Shown: positions 1 to 11,020, numbered from the stretch's first letter. The stretch: DNA of 64,000 bases from Sphingomonadales bacterium (GCA_018971065.1 JAGWVC010000001.1:88378-152377); one strand, 5' to 3'. Notes: a model not told the origin generated them from the sequence alone. A program made the numbers and translations.

Positions 1-363
1 CGAGGCCTTGATATTCCGACCAAAATGTTGTTTCGGATCGCAGTGCGAGAGATAGAGTCTTGGATATTAGCTGACGCACGCGGGTTTTCCAAACTCTTAG
101 GCATACCGGTGGCACAAGTCCCAAAAAATCCCGATGACATACCTGATCCAAAAGAGACTCTGATCAATCTGGCCAAGCGTTCATCCAAGGGAGTTCGTAT
201 GGATTTGGTCGCCACGCGCGGTACTATTGCGTCACAAGGCATTGGATATAATAGAATAATATGTAGGTTTGTTGACGAAAATTGGAGCATTCGAGAAGCA
301 GCGGAAAATTCTGTGAGCTTATCGAAAGCCGTCGCCCGAATTCAGGAGTTAAATGAAACCTGA
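1..363 (+). CDS. 3' part of an unidentified accessory protein (5' end outside window)
   Basis: The frame is open from base 1, so this is the C-terminal part (about 120 residues) of a longer gene; the first internal ATG is at 25. Visible signature: VREIESWILAD, then a DPKETLINLA stretch, then a C-terminal GYN motif. I recall this pattern from small conserved hypothetical proteins of accessory islands, sometimes encoded beside AAA or OLD-type ATPases, but I cannot assign a family with confidence. Base composition is much poorer in G+C than everything to its right and TTT/ATA-type codons are used freely, which suggests horizontal acquisition. It is convergent with the LuxC-like gene. Confidence 0.6.
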   Translation, partial: RGLDIPTKMLFRIAVREIESWILADARGFSKLLGIPVAQVPKNPDDIPDPKETLINLAKRSSKGVRMDLVATRGTIASQGIGYNRIICRFVDENWSIREAAENSVSLSKAVARIQELNET

Positions 364-431
364 ATCGGCTTGCAGCAGATTAATACGAAGTATACAATTT
401 AGTCAATTCATAGAACTCCCTCGTTTACATC

Positions 432-1910
432 TCACGCGATCACCTGGATATCCGCCGACGTCGCCTCCCAGAACGGCTTGCGGGCCGGCGTGGGCTTCTC
501 GGAGATGATCCATTTCACAATCCGGCGCATCGGTTCGATGCCGTCCTGCGGGCCGATCAGGCCGGCGCCGTTGAATACATAGCCGAGTTCGACGAAGCGT
601 TGGCCGCCGTGGAGGGCGCCCTTGTGGCGCACCGTGTCGTGCAAACTCGCCGGCCAGATGCCCACGGTCTGGGTGTAGGCATCGACCACGTCCAGCACTT
701 CTTCCAGCGTATCGACCGGGATCAGGTTGATGGTGCGGTCGGCCAGGTATTCCCAGAAGTCCACCCGATCGGGCGTGTGGCTGACAATGACCGCGCCTTC
801 GCCTTCTTGCCCGCCGATAACGGTGTAGAAATCGTCGGAGAAGCGCAGGCCGTCGATGTGTTGTTTCAGGTCGGCATCGAAGCGCTTGGGTTTGGTGGTC
901 AGCACTTCGGGCAGGGTGAACATGGCGTCGTAAGTGGCCTGCCCCAGCTTCTTCAGCTTCTCGATGCCGTCGTCATCGCTGCCGCACAGCACATAGGCCA
1001 TGCGCGCGGCGGCGCAGGCGGTCTGGTTGCCGGTGGCGAAATCGCAGGCGAGGCGCTGGCCGGTGTTGCGGATGGCTTCGTCCGATTCGAGCGCTTCGGG
1101 CCCGATGATGGCGGCCGAGCGCTTGGGGTCGAGGCTGATCAGCTCGATGCCGGGCTGGATGTATTTCGTCACGTGCTTGACGCTGGCGAAGCCGCCCCAG
1201 GCGCAGATCTTCTCGATGTGGTGCGGCTGGTAGACCTTGCGCTCGATCGCCTCGTCACCGCCGCGCCAGTAGGCGACGGCGAGGTGCTTGGTGATCGGGT
1301 GATCGGGCGCCATGTCCACCATTGTCCGCGCGATGGCGCCGGTGGTGAACGGGTCGTTCGAGGGCACCTTGATCAGCGTGTCGCCCCGGGTGACGGCGCC
1401 GCGCAGCACGGTGAGCGCGCCCAGCACCGGGCCGTTGCCGGCGACGATGTGCAGGGTGCGGGCGCCATAGGCGCGGATGCCGGTGACGATGCCGTGGACT
1501 TCGCGCTCCACCCAGGATTCGAGGTAATCGACGCCGATGGTGAAATCGACCATGCCGCGAATGCGTTCCTTGTCGAACATGAACGGCATGTCGTGGAAGA
1601 AGTGGTCCATGATCGGCCGCGTGGTGGGCGCGGTGGCATAGGAGTATTCGCGCGCCTCGCGCATCCAGTCGTTGCGATCGACATGGAGGCGGTCGCCGAG
1701 TTCGGCGAGGTAGTCCAGAATGTCCTCGAAGCTCAATGTGTAGAGGTCTTCCATCAGGCGCGGGCTGGCGAGCGGGAGTTTATCGACGATCTTGGCCGGA
1801 TCGGGGGCAAGGAAGGCGAGATCGCCGCCGCGACCGCCGAATTCGATGAGGTCGCTGTCGATGACTTCACCGCGCAGCACGGCGTAGGAGATGGGGCGGG
1901 TGGCGAGCAT
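432..1910 (-). CDS. LuxC-family acyl-CoA reductase
   Basis: 492 aa, the usual length for the LuxC/acyl-CoA reductase family, which reduces an enzyme-bound acyl group to aldehyde with NADPH. The likely acyl-accepting Cys is residue 299 in QTAC (296-299), the position of the LuxC thioester cysteine; an aldehyde-dehydrogenase-like nucleotide-binding half precedes it (IVAGNGPVLGA at 155-165). The ATG follows the LuxE-like stop codon by one base, with GGAGG just before that stop, so the two genes are translationally coupled. No luxD, luxA or luxB is nearby, so this is not a light-emitting operon; a role in making a fatty or aromatic aldehyde is inferred. Confidence 0.85.
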   Translation of the reverse strand: MLATRPISYAVLRGEVIDSDLIEFGGRGGDLAFLAPDPAKIVDKLPLASPRLMEDLYTLSFEDILDYLAELGDRLHVDRNDWMREAREYSYATAPTTRPIMDHFFHDMPFMFDKERIRGMVDFTIGVDYLESWVEREVHGIVTGIRAYGARTLHIVAGNGPVLGALTVLRGAVTRGDTLIKVPSNDPFTTGAIARTMVDMAPDHPITKHLAVAYWRGGDEAIERKVYQPHHIEKICAWGGFASVKHVTKYIQPGIELISLDPKRSAAIIGPEALESDEAIRNTGQRLACDFATGNQTACAAARMAYVLCGSDDDGIEKLKKLGQATYDAMFTLPEVLTTKPKRFDADLKQHIDGLRFSDDFYTVIGGQEGEGAVIVSHTPDRVDFWEYLADRTINLIPVDTLEEVLDVVDAYTQTVGIWPASLHDTVRHKGALHGGQRFVELGYVFNGAGLIGPQDGIEPMRRIVKWIISEKPTPARKPFWEATSADIQVIA

Positions 1911-1911
1911 C

Positions 1912-3360
1912 TTAGCCTCCGAATCCGGTGAGGAAGTCCATCGCCTCGGCCTGGGCGGCGGGGGTGGCGGCGCAGCTGATCTTGTCGTCGCCGCCCTGAA
2001 GTTCGCTGACGCGGTTGATCTTCTTCTCCAGCGCCACGGAAGTGCGGCCGCAGGCGCATGGATGATCCCAGTCCACGGTGACGAGATCGCCGGTGATCAG
2101 CCCGCCCCAGCACGATTCCGCCGTCATGTCGAAGAAGGCGGCGCGGCCGGTCTGCCTGCCCCGGCGCGGCAGCGGTTGGCCGGTGTCGAGATCGAGCAGG
2201 TAGACGGTGACCCAGGGCAGCACGTGGTAATGGTCATGCTCGCACTGGACCGAGAACGAGTTCATCTCCGTCATGCCATAGGCGGAGATCATCCGTTCGG
2301 TGTTGAAGAACTTGCAGATCACCTCCTCGAGGTCGTCGGGCAGGGGAACGCCCTTGGCGCCGCCGCCGCCCATGAACACCGAATCGGGCGCGAACACGCC
2401 CGACAGGCCTTCCTCCAGCCCGCGTTTCGCTGCCGAATAAAGCAGGTTCGAGGTGCTCATCACGAACACGCGCTGGCCCAGCAATTCGTGAATCATGCGG
2501 TTGACGAAGGCGAGCTGCTGGTTGGGCATGTCCTTCTGCGATTGCTCCCACTCCTCACGCCGGGCGAGCAGCGAGGGCGGCACGTCCACCTTCGACACAT
2601 CGCCCTTGGCCTGCGCCGCGCGCAGGCGGGCGGCGAGCCACATCAGGTCGGAACTGAGCTTGAAATCGAAGCAGTAGTGCCAGAAATCGGGATCGCTTTT
2701 GCCGAACACCTCGCAACTGTACTTGCCGAACGCGCCCATCGAGGCGTGGCCGTCCTTGTAGAGCGGGATGATGGCGTGAATCTTGTCGGTCACGTCGCCG
2801 GGGCGCGGGTCCTGCCCGAACTTCTGGGCGAGCTGGACGCGCAGGCCGGTCATCGACAGGCGATAGTCGCGCTTCGACTTCGGGTAGAACGAGCAGGTGC
2901 CGCTGGAGCCAGAGGAGGCGCCGACGTCGAGCGCGGTTTCGTCGCGGATTTTCGTCAGCCAGCTATCGATCGAGTCACAGGCCGAAACATCGACACCCGA
3001 CAGGTCATGCCGGGTGAGGCGCGACAGCCAGGTGGTGAGCTGGGCGAAGCGCTGTTTGGCCAGCAACGAGACGGGGTAGGACTTGTAGATGTCGTGCGGG
3101 AGCAGCAGCGGGGCCATCGCGTCGAGCGAGGCGAGCGCGGTGATGCCCTGCCCGTCGGCCAGCTTCTGCAGCACCTGCACCTGCCCGCGCCGTTCCTCCA
3201 GCCGCAGGTTCATGGCGGCAAGCTGGACGGCGGCGACGTGGGCGGGATCGAGCGTGTGAATGCGGGTGTTGTGGTGGCCGAAGTGTTCGTAGGGGTCGTT
3301 CATCCACCGCTCGGCCTCGCGCTCGATCTCGGTGTCGTGGGCCGGGGCCATCGTCGCCAT
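1912..3360 (-). CDS. LuxE-like acyl-protein synthetase / adenylating enzyme
   Basis: 482 aa from the ATG at 3360, which has GGAGAG seven bases upstream; the frame stays open further upstream but that part is not protein-like. It carries the marks of an ANL-type adenylating enzyme: a Ser/Gly-rich loop SSGSSGT (149-155) and a YGMTE motif (361-365), as in LuxE, which activates a fatty acid as acyl-AMP and passes it to LuxC. Several Cys lie near the C-terminus (CGRTS). It is the first gene of a two-gene operon with the reductase and diverges from a TetR gene. The acyl substrate cannot be read from the sequence. Confidence 0.8.
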   Translation of the reverse strand: MATMAPAHDTEIEREAERWMNDPYEHFGHHNTRIHTLDPAHVAAVQLAAMNLRLEERRGQVQVLQKLADGQGITALASLDAMAPLLLPHDIYKSYPVSLLAKQRFAQLTTWLSRLTRHDLSGVDVSACDSIDSWLTKIRDETALDVGASSGSSGTCSFYPKSKRDYRLSMTGLRVQLAQKFGQDPRPGDVTDKIHAIIPLYKDGHASMGAFGKYSCEVFGKSDPDFWHYCFDFKLSSDLMWLAARLRAAQAKGDVSKVDVPPSLLARREEWEQSQKDMPNQQLAFVNRMIHELLGQRVFVMSTSNLLYSAAKRGLEEGLSGVFAPDSVFMGGGGAKGVPLPDDLEEVICKFFNTERMISAYGMTEMNSFSVQCEHDHYHVLPWVTVYLLDLDTGQPLPRRGRQTGRAAFFDMTAESCWGGLITGDLVTVDWDHPCACGRTSVALEKKINRVSELQGGDDKISCAATPAAQAEAMDFLTGFGG

Positions 3361-3427
3361 CGCATCTCTCCGGTTCGTGCCCCTGTGGCGGGGCCTTCGA
3401 GTCGCCAGCATGACAGGCTGCGTGGCA

Positions 3428-3456
3428 AAATCAACCGGATGGTTGGATGTGGTCAA
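3428..3456 (-). promoter_or_regulatory. Putative promoter with palindromic operator for the LuxE-LuxC operon
   Basis: Reading the minus strand, TTGACC (3456-3451) and TGATTT (3433-3428) are separated by 17 bases. Between and overlapping them is the inverted repeat CAACC-N4-GGTTG (3432-3445). The -10 lies about 65 bases from the luxE-like ATG. Placing an operator in the spacer is typical for TetR repressors, and a TetR gene starts on the other strand at 3498. This is inference from position and symmetry only. Confidence 0.4.
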
Positions 3457-3497
3457 GTTGCCTTGCCGCCGCAGCGCTGCTAGCCACCACGGCGCCG

Positions 3498-4157
3498 ATG
3501 ACCGACCAGACACCCCCGCCCGCCAAACGCGCAAAGGCCGCGCCCAAGGTCACCAGAAAGCGCGCCTATCTGCCGGCGGCGGAGCGGCGGCGGCTGATCG
3601 TCGAGGCGGCGCAGGAAGTGTTCGCGCGCAGCAACCTGCAAGGCGCGCGGACGCGGGATATTGCCGCTGCCGCGTCGGTGAACCAGGCGACGGTGTTCGA
3701 GCATTTCGAATCGAAGGAGGCGCTGTTCCACGCCGCCGTGGTGCAGCCGTTGATCGACGTTATGCGCGGGATGCATGAGCGGGTCAGCCAGTACGAGACG
3801 GCCGCCAGCCCCGATGAACTGGGCGCGATGGCGCACGGTTCGGCGCTGGCGAACCTGGCCGAGATGGTGGAAATCCTGCCGCTGATGACCGCCGCGCTGT
3901 TTTCCGACCAGGAGCTGGGGCGCAAATTGTATCGTGAGCATCTGGCGCCGCTGCTGCGCCAGCGCGGCGAGGTGCTGGCCCCCCTGACTCGCGACGGCGT
4001 GGACCCGCAGATGGTGGGGCTGGCCAACTTCGGGATGATGTTCGCGTTCGCGCTGGACAAGCGGTTCGGCGACCGGGAAACCTCGCTGGAGGATATGGCG
4101 ACGCAGTTGAACCGGCTGTCCACCGGGGGGTTTGCGCGGGGGGCTTCAAAGGACTGA
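3498..4157 (+). CDS. TetR/AcrR-family transcriptional regulator
   Basis: 219 aa from ATG 3498; an earlier in-frame ATG at 3447 would sit inside the shared promoter region. The N-terminal helix-turn-helix runs about 22-70 (ARTRDIAAAASVNQATVFEHF then SKEALF), the classical TetR DNA-binding unit. The rest is a helical ligand-binding and dimerisation domain with no recognisable specificity. It diverges from the LuxE-LuxC pair, which is therefore its most likely target. A run of basic residues precedes the domain. A strong hairpin terminator follows at 4255. Confidence 0.88.
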   Translation: MTDQTPPPAKRAKAAPKVTRKRAYLPAAERRRLIVEAAQEVFARSNLQGARTRDIAAAASVNQATVFEHFESKEALFHAAVVQPLIDVMRGMHERVSQYETAASPDELGAMAHGSALANLAEMVEILPLMTAALFSDQELGRKLYREHLAPLLRQRGEVLAPLTRDGVDPQMVGLANFGMMFAFALDKRFGDRETSLEDMATQLNRLSTGGFARGASKD

Positions 4158-4165
4158 AGGGATTT

Positions 4166-4191
4166 TGCAGGGGGAATCATTCCCCCCTGCA
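4166..4191. other. Imperfect hairpin between convergent genes
   Basis: TGCAGGGGGAAT and ATTCCCCCCTGCA form a long stem with one extra C and a one- to three-base apex, in the gap between the tetR end and the SDR end. There is no T-run after it; it may protect transcript ends. Confidence 0.5.
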
Positions 4192-4254
4192 CCCCCGGGA
4201 CCTTGGCGTTGTGCGGGACAGCGGGCGGTGCGCAACGCAAAGGTAAATGGGGGT

Positions 4255-4289
4255 CAAGGGGGCCTTCGGCCCCCTTGTTTCCTTTTCTT
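4255..4289 (+). terminator. Rho-independent terminator after the TetR gene
   Basis: A perfect 10-bp stem CAAGGGGGCC / GGCCCCCTTG with a TTC loop is followed on the plus strand by a T-rich tail (4278-4289). It abuts the stop codon of the convergent SDR gene. Confidence 0.75.
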
Positions 4290-5075
4290 CTAGCTGACGA
4301 ACGCCCCCAGGATCGCCTCCATGCGCGGCGCCACGTCGCGACGGCGGTCGCTGTGGGTCATGCAATAGGGTGCATTGGCGCGGATCGCCTCCAGCACCAT
4401 CGCACCGACGGCTTCGGGTTCGATGCCGCCGGGAAAGCCGCGCATCGAGCCGCCCTGCTTCGTCGCGCCGAGCTTGAACGACGTATCGCCAAGGTTGGTG
4501 AACACCAGACCGGGGCACAGCGCGGTGACGCCGACAGTGTCGCCCATTTCGGCGCGCAGCACGTCGCTGAGCATGACCACGCCGGCCTTGGCGGCGGAGT
4601 AGCCGCCGGTGCCGGGGCGGGGCGAGCAGATGCCGGCCATCGACGCGGTGTTGACGACGTGGCCCCTGCCCCGGCCTTGCATACGGCCTGCGAGCGCGGC
4701 GATGCCGTTGCGGACGCCGGTGAGGTTGATGGCGATCATCCGGTCCCACGATTCGTCGGTCATATCGGCCAGCGGGGTGCTGTCGGGCGAAATGCCGGCA
4801 TTGTTGACGAGGACATCGACCGGGCCGAACGCGGCCTCCGCCGCATCGGCCTCGCGCGCCCAACCGGCGCGGTCGCGGGTGTCCAGCACGGCGGCGCGAA
4901 AACGGGCAGGATCGCGCACGGCCAGCACGGTAGCCAGCGCGTCGGCATCGATATCGGCGAGGGTGACGCGGGCGCCGGCGGCAGCAAGTGCGTCACCGAT
5001 GGCCAGGCCGATGCCGCTGGCGCCGCCGGTGATGAAGGCGTGGCTTTGCGGGGTGATTTCCAAGGATACCTCCAT
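4290..5075 (-). CDS. Short-chain dehydrogenase/reductase (SDR)
   Basis: 261 aa from ATG 5075; the frame continues upstream but that extension is Arg/Ala-rich and unlike an SDR start. Classical SDR marks: TGGASGIGLA dinucleotide-binding motif, NNAG, and YSAAK with Ser upstream (NTASMAG). Such enzymes oxidise or reduce hydroxy/keto groups with NAD(P). The upstream neighbour on the other strand is a sulfotransferase-fold protein, a frequent partner in lipid and steroid catabolic islands; a shared pathway is only an inference. No strong ribosome site is visible before the ATG. Confidence 0.88.
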   Translation of the reverse strand: MEVSLEITPQSHAFITGGASGIGLAIGDALAAAGARVTLADIDADALATVLAVRDPARFRAAVLDTRDRAGWAREADAAEAAFGPVDVLVNNAGISPDSTPLADMTDESWDRMIAINLTGVRNGIAALAGRMQGRGRGHVVNTASMAGICSPRPGTGGYSAAKAGVVMLSDVLRAEMGDTVGVTALCPGLVFTNLGDTSFKLGATKQGGSMRGFPGGIEPEAVGAMVLEAIRANAPYCMTHSDRRRDVAPRMEAILGAFVS

Positions 5076-5218
5076 AATGCATCGGGCCGCATTGTCGCAT
5101 TCAGGCCGCAACCATGCCGCCGCTGCGCTCACCCGTCTTGACCGCACCGTGCCCGCGCCGCATCGGCGATGCAATCCGGCCGCGCAAACATCGCCGCACC
5201 GGGAGGGGAACCAAGCCA

Positions 5219-6370
5219 ATGCCCGTCACCACCGTCCAGGACGTTCTCGATGCCGCCCGCGCCCAGACCGGGCTCGACAACTTCACCGATGCCTATGCGC
5301 TGGGTGCGCTGGAACGGCTGCTGGACGGCTACAACAACGAGGCGAAGTTCACCGAGCGCGGGCACGGCATGGCGGTGAAGTCGCTGGTCGATGCGATGGC
5401 GACGCGGATGAAGATCGACGATTACCTGGCCCAGCGCCCCGAGCTGCTGGAACGGCCGATCGAGAAGCCGATGTTCGTGTTCGGCCTGCCGCGCACCGGC
5501 ACCACGCTGACCATCAACCTGCTGTCGTCGGACCCGGCGCGGCGTTCGTTCCTGCGCTGGGAGATCGCCAACCCGCTGCCGCCCGCCACGCGCGAGGAAC
5601 TGCACGCCGGGCCGCGCTTCGAGGCCGAGCAGGAAAAGAGCCGGATGGCGCTGCAATACATGCCGCAGATCGCCGCGATCCACTTCGAATGGGCCGACAG
5701 CCCGACCGAGTGCCAGTTCCTGATGACGCCCAGCTTCGTCAGCCAGGTCTATGAATCGCAGGCCTATATCCCGACCTATCGCGACTGGTTCCTGAACCAG
5801 GCCGATTATCACCCGGCGTTCGCGTTCCACAAGCGCATGTTGCAGGCATTGCAAACCACCACCGGCGGGCGCTGGACGCTGAAGAACCCGTGGCACCCGC
5901 TGTTCCTCGACGCGCTGACCGACACGTACCCCGATGCACAACTGGTGATGACTCACCGCGACCCGGCCGAAGTGCTGGGCAGCGCCTGTTCGCTGATCAA
6001 GACGGTGCGGCCGATCTATACCGAGCACGAGGACCTGCACGCGATCGGCCGGGATTTCCTGGAGACGTTCGAGGTGATGATCGCCCGCCAGCAGGCGTTC
6101 CGCGAGAAGCACGGGCAGGACGCGATCCACGACGTGCAGTATGCCGATACGCTGAAGGACCCGATCGGCGTGGTGCGCGGCATCTACAACCGGTTCGACG
6201 AGCCGTTCACGCCCGAGGCGGAAGCGGCGATGAACGCCTACATGACCGGCAACCAGCAGGGCAAGCACGGCAAGCACACGTACGCGCTGGAGGACTATGG
6301 CCTGAGCAAGGCGATGGTCCACGAGCGGTTTGCCGACTACATCGGACGGTACGATATTCCGGTGAAGTGA
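5219..6370 (+). CDS. Sulfotransferase-family protein
   Basis: 383 aa from ATG 5219, chosen because GGGAGGGG lies about ten bases upstream. The 5'-phosphosulfate loop is clear: GLPRTGTTLT at about 89-98, followed by the 3'-phosphate-binding region around THRDPAEVLGS. This matches the bacterial PAPS-dependent sulfotransferase type (Sulfotransfer_3-like), which moves a sulfuryl group to a small-molecule hydroxyl; many bacterial members have no known substrate. It diverges from an SDR gene across 143 bp and is followed closely by an ACT-domain gene. Confidence 0.85.
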   Translation: MPVTTVQDVLDAARAQTGLDNFTDAYALGALERLLDGYNNEAKFTERGHGMAVKSLVDAMATRMKIDDYLAQRPELLERPIEKPMFVFGLPRTGTTLTINLLSSDPARRSFLRWEIANPLPPATREELHAGPRFEAEQEKSRMALQYMPQIAAIHFEWADSPTECQFLMTPSFVSQVYESQAYIPTYRDWFLNQADYHPAFAFHKRMLQALQTTTGGRWTLKNPWHPLFLDALTDTYPDAQLVMTHRDPAEVLGSACSLIKTVRPIYTEHEDLHAIGRDFLETFEVMIARQQAFREKHGQDAIHDVQYADTLKDPIGVVRGIYNRFDEPFTPEAEAAMNAYMTGNQQGKHGKHTYALEDYGLSKAMVHERFADYIGRYDIPVK

Positions 6371-6384
6371 GGGTCGCCGAGGGC

Positions 6385-6819
6385 ATGGCCGGGCCGGTCG
6401 GCGATCTGCGGGCCATGCTGACCGGACTGGCGCCGGTGCTGGACGAGGCGCGATACGCATTCTGCACCAGCACCGATGCGGCCACCATCGCCGCCGCGCT
6501 GCCCGAGGCGCTGGGCAGCTTCCGCGAAGCGGAGGGCATGACGCTGATCCTGCCGGTTGTGCGGGCGGCGGCGCTAGGGTTTGATACGGCATTGCCGATG
6601 GCGCGGATCGTGCTGACGGTAAATTCGGCACTCGACGGCGTGGGGCTGACGGCGGCGGTGGCCACCGCGCTGGCGCAGCGGGGCATTGCCTGCAACATGG
6701 TGGCGGCATTCCATCACGACCATGTGTTCGTACCGGCCGACCGCGCGGACGAGGCGCTGGCGGTGCTGCAAGGCCTGCAAGCCGCCCCAGCGATCCCTCC
6801 GCAGCCCGCTTCCCCCTGA
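6385..6819 (+). CDS. ACT-domain protein
   Basis: 144 aa from ATG 6385; a GTG at 6367 overlapping the sulfotransferase stop (GTGA) is an alternative. The N-terminal half (VLDEARYAFCTS) and the C-terminal half (LAQRGIACNMVAAFHHDHVFVP) match small two-ACT-domain proteins, which usually bind amino acids or related ligands. Function is not known for these stand-alone forms. It is co-directional and essentially contiguous with the sulfotransferase gene, and the next gene (exporter) starts about 60 bases later, so they may share a transcript. Confidence 0.72.
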   Translation: MAGPVGDLRAMLTGLAPVLDEARYAFCTSTDAATIAAALPEALGSFREAEGMTLILPVVRAAALGFDTALPMARIVLTVNSALDGVGLTAAVATALAQRGIACNMVAAFHHDHVFVPADRADEALAVLQGLQAAPAIPPQPASP

Positions 6820-6880
6820 CGCGCGCTGTCGCTACCCTCCCACCAAGGGCACCATCCGCCCGGGAGAGAAACCCGTTTCC

Positions 6881-8418
6881 GTGTCGCCTGCCCCTACCCC
6901 CGTCCCGATGTCGATGACGCGCCGCGTGGCCGCGACCGGCGGCCTGATGCTGGCGACGCTGACCAACACCATCGACATGACCATCGCCAACGTCGCGCTG
7001 CCGCACATGCAGGGCAGCGTTTCGGCGTCGGCCGACCAGATGATGTGGGTGCTGACCAGCTATATCGTGGCGGGCGCGATCATGACGCCGTTCAGCGGCT
7101 GGCTGGCCGAGAAAATCGGCCGCAAGACCCTGTTCCTGTGGTCGCTGGCCGGGTTCATTTTTGCGTCGATGCTGTGCGGGCTGGCGGTGAACCTGACCCA
7201 GATCGTGCTGTTCCGCGTGCTGCAGGGGCTGGCCGGGGCATCGATGATGCCGCTTTCGCAAGCCGCGCTGCTGGACATGTGGCCGCGCGACAAGACCGCG
7301 CAGGTGATGGCGGTGTGGTCCACCGTGGTCACCGCCGCACCGGTGGTGGGGCCGACGCTGGGCGGCTACCTGACCGATGAATGGTCATGGCGCTGGGCGT
7401 TCTTCATCAACCTGCCGCTGGGCATCGTCGCGTTCCTGATCATCGTGGCAGCGGTGCCGCGCGACGACGGCGGCCGGCAGCGACCGTTCGACAAGCTGGG
7501 CTATCTGGCGCTGGTGATGTTCACCGTGGGCATCCAGCTCCTGTTCGATCGCGGGCCGGGCAAGGACTGGTTCGACACCACCGAAATCCGGGTGGAGGCG
7601 GCGATGGCGGCGGTGGGGCTGTACCTGTTCGTGGTGCAGATGTTCACCGCGCGCCATCCGTTCGTGCCGCGCGGCATCTTTGCCGATCGCAATTTCGCGG
7701 CATCGATGGTGCTGGGCGTGGCGATCTCGGCGATCATGTTCGCGTCGATCTCGCTGCTGCCCAACTTCATGCAGGTGCTGATGGGCTATACCGCGATCCA
7801 TTCGGGCATGGTGTCGGTGCCGCGCGGCGTGGGCGCGATCCTGGGGTTCATGGTGATCCCGCGCCTGGCGGTGGCGATCGGCCAGCGCCCGGCGATGGTG
7901 CTGGGCACGGCGATCTCCACCTATGCGCTGTGGCAGATGGCGCACTTCACCCTGACGATGACCGACGGGCCGATCAAGGTCGCCGGGTTCCTGCTGGGGT
8001 TCGGCTCCAGCCTGATGTTCAACCCGATGTCGGTGCTGAGCTATGCGACGTTGCCGACGGTCTATCGCAACGAGGCGGCGGTGTTCTCATCCACGCTGCG
8101 CAACATCGGCGGCAGCCTGGGCATCGCGGTGATGGTGGCGACGCAGACACACCAGAGCGCGACGGTCCACAGCCAGCTCGCCGCGAACATCGTGCCCAGC
8201 AATGCGGTGATCGACTGGCGCCTGCCCGACCTGGCGACAGCGGCGGGGAGCGTGCTGCCGGGGCTGAACTGGGAAGTGTTCCGGCAATCGCAGATGGTGT
8301 CTTACGATACCGCGTTCAGCTATCTGTGCCTGCTGAGCCTGGCGCTGTTTCCGCTGATCTGGCTGATGCGGCCGATGGTGCCGGGCGCCGGGGTGCGGCA
8401 GCCGGAAGTTTCGGGGCA

Positions 8419-8422
<4 letters not shown>
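6881..8422 (+). CDS. DHA2-family MFS multidrug exporter (EmrB/QacA type)
   Basis: 513 aa from GTG 6881; ATG 6908 is an alternative start (504 aa). The length, the many hydrophobic segments and the loop GWLAEKIGRKTLF place it in the 14-helix DHA2 proton antiporters. NTIDMTIANVALPHM in helix 1 and GPTLGGYLTDEWSWRWAFFI (motif C plus the WRW signature) are typical of EmrB. It would expel hydrophobic compounds across the inner membrane; no EmrA-type adaptor is next to it. Its stop codon overlaps the stop of recQ on the other strand by 4 bases. Confidence 0.88.
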
Positions 8423-10182
<1,760 letters not shown>

Positions 10183-10246
10183 GGCGCGCCCTATGGCAGA
10201 GACAGGCGCGCCCGTGCAAACCGCCCGGGTGCGCTTATCCGCCGTG

Positions 10247-11020
10247 TCAGGCGAAAACGTCGGTCAGATGGCCGCCGGTGCCGTCGTGCAGTTCCAGATA
10301 GAACGACGCCAGCAGCGCATCGACCACGAAGCCGAGGATCAGGCCCCACACTGCCGTGCCCACGGTAATCCCGATGGTCGGGGTGGCATACGACGACGCG
10401 CCGAATTCCTTGAAAGACAAACCGAACAGCCCCATTGCCAGCGCACCGCCGCCATAGACCAGCAGCGTAACCACCAGCAGCACCAGCAGGATCTTCCAGC
10501 GCGACCCTTTGGTAAGCGCCCGGCTGCGCCCGAATGCGCCGATCACGCCAACTTCCTCCAGTGCCAACGCCGGCGCCGCGACGGCCCACATCGCCAGCAG
10601 GATCAATCCCGGCACCAACAGCATCAGGAACCCAAGCCACAGACCCACCATCCACAGCAGCGACAGCGCAAACATGGGGACCGCCTTCGCGGCCCCGGCT
10701 GTGAAAAGATCGCCCACGCTGACGGTCTCCCCCCGGCCGATTCGCACCATGCCGGTCAGCGCGCCCGCCATTGCCACGGCCCCGACCGCGAACGAAACCA
10801 GCAGCATCAGCCAGTACCAGCCCGACTGGAACACCAGCAGCCCGGCGCGCGGGTTGGCGGCCAGCCCGGTCATGCTGGCCGCCAACCGGCCCTTCAGGAC
10901 GGCGGTGATGGCGGCGCTGACCACCTGGACGATGACGAGGAATATCCCGACGCTGGAAAGTGACGCGCCGACCAGCCCGCCCGTCCGCGAAAATGTGCGC
11001 CCGATGTCCAATCCCGCCAT
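10247..11020 (-). CDS. Multi-pass membrane protein of unknown function
   Basis: 257 aa from ATG 11020, chosen for the purine-rich GAGGGGGA just upstream. About six hydrophobic segments span the protein; the middle contains GRSRALTKGSRWKILLV, a pattern seen in membrane domains related to glycerophosphodiester phosphodiesterase membrane regions and similar uncharacterised proteins. No catalytic motif is visible. It is followed at 64 bp by recQ on the same strand and diverges from an SDR gene. I do not assign a function. Confidence 0.75.
   Translation of the reverse strand: MAGLDIGRTFSRTGGLVGASLSSVGIFLVIVQVVSAAITAVLKGRLAASMTGLAANPRAGLLVFQSGWYWLMLLVSFAVGAVAMAGALTGMVRIGRGETVSVGDLFTAGAAKAVPMFALSLLWMVGLWLGFLMLLVPGLILLAMWAVAAPALALEEVGVIGAFGRSRALTKGSRWKILLVLLVVTLLVYGGGALAMGLFGLSFKEFGASSYATPTIGITVGTAVWGLILGFVVDALLASFYLELHDGTGGHLTDVFA

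Noticed and set aside
432..3360. A bioluminescence operon
   Set aside because: Only LuxC- and LuxE-like genes are present; luxA, luxB and luxD are absent from the whole window.
5129..7261. Long minus-strand frame of 710 codons across the sulfotransferase and ACT genes
   Set aside because: Low-complexity Arg/Pro/His content, no motif, and the plus-strand frames have clear domains and ribosome sites.
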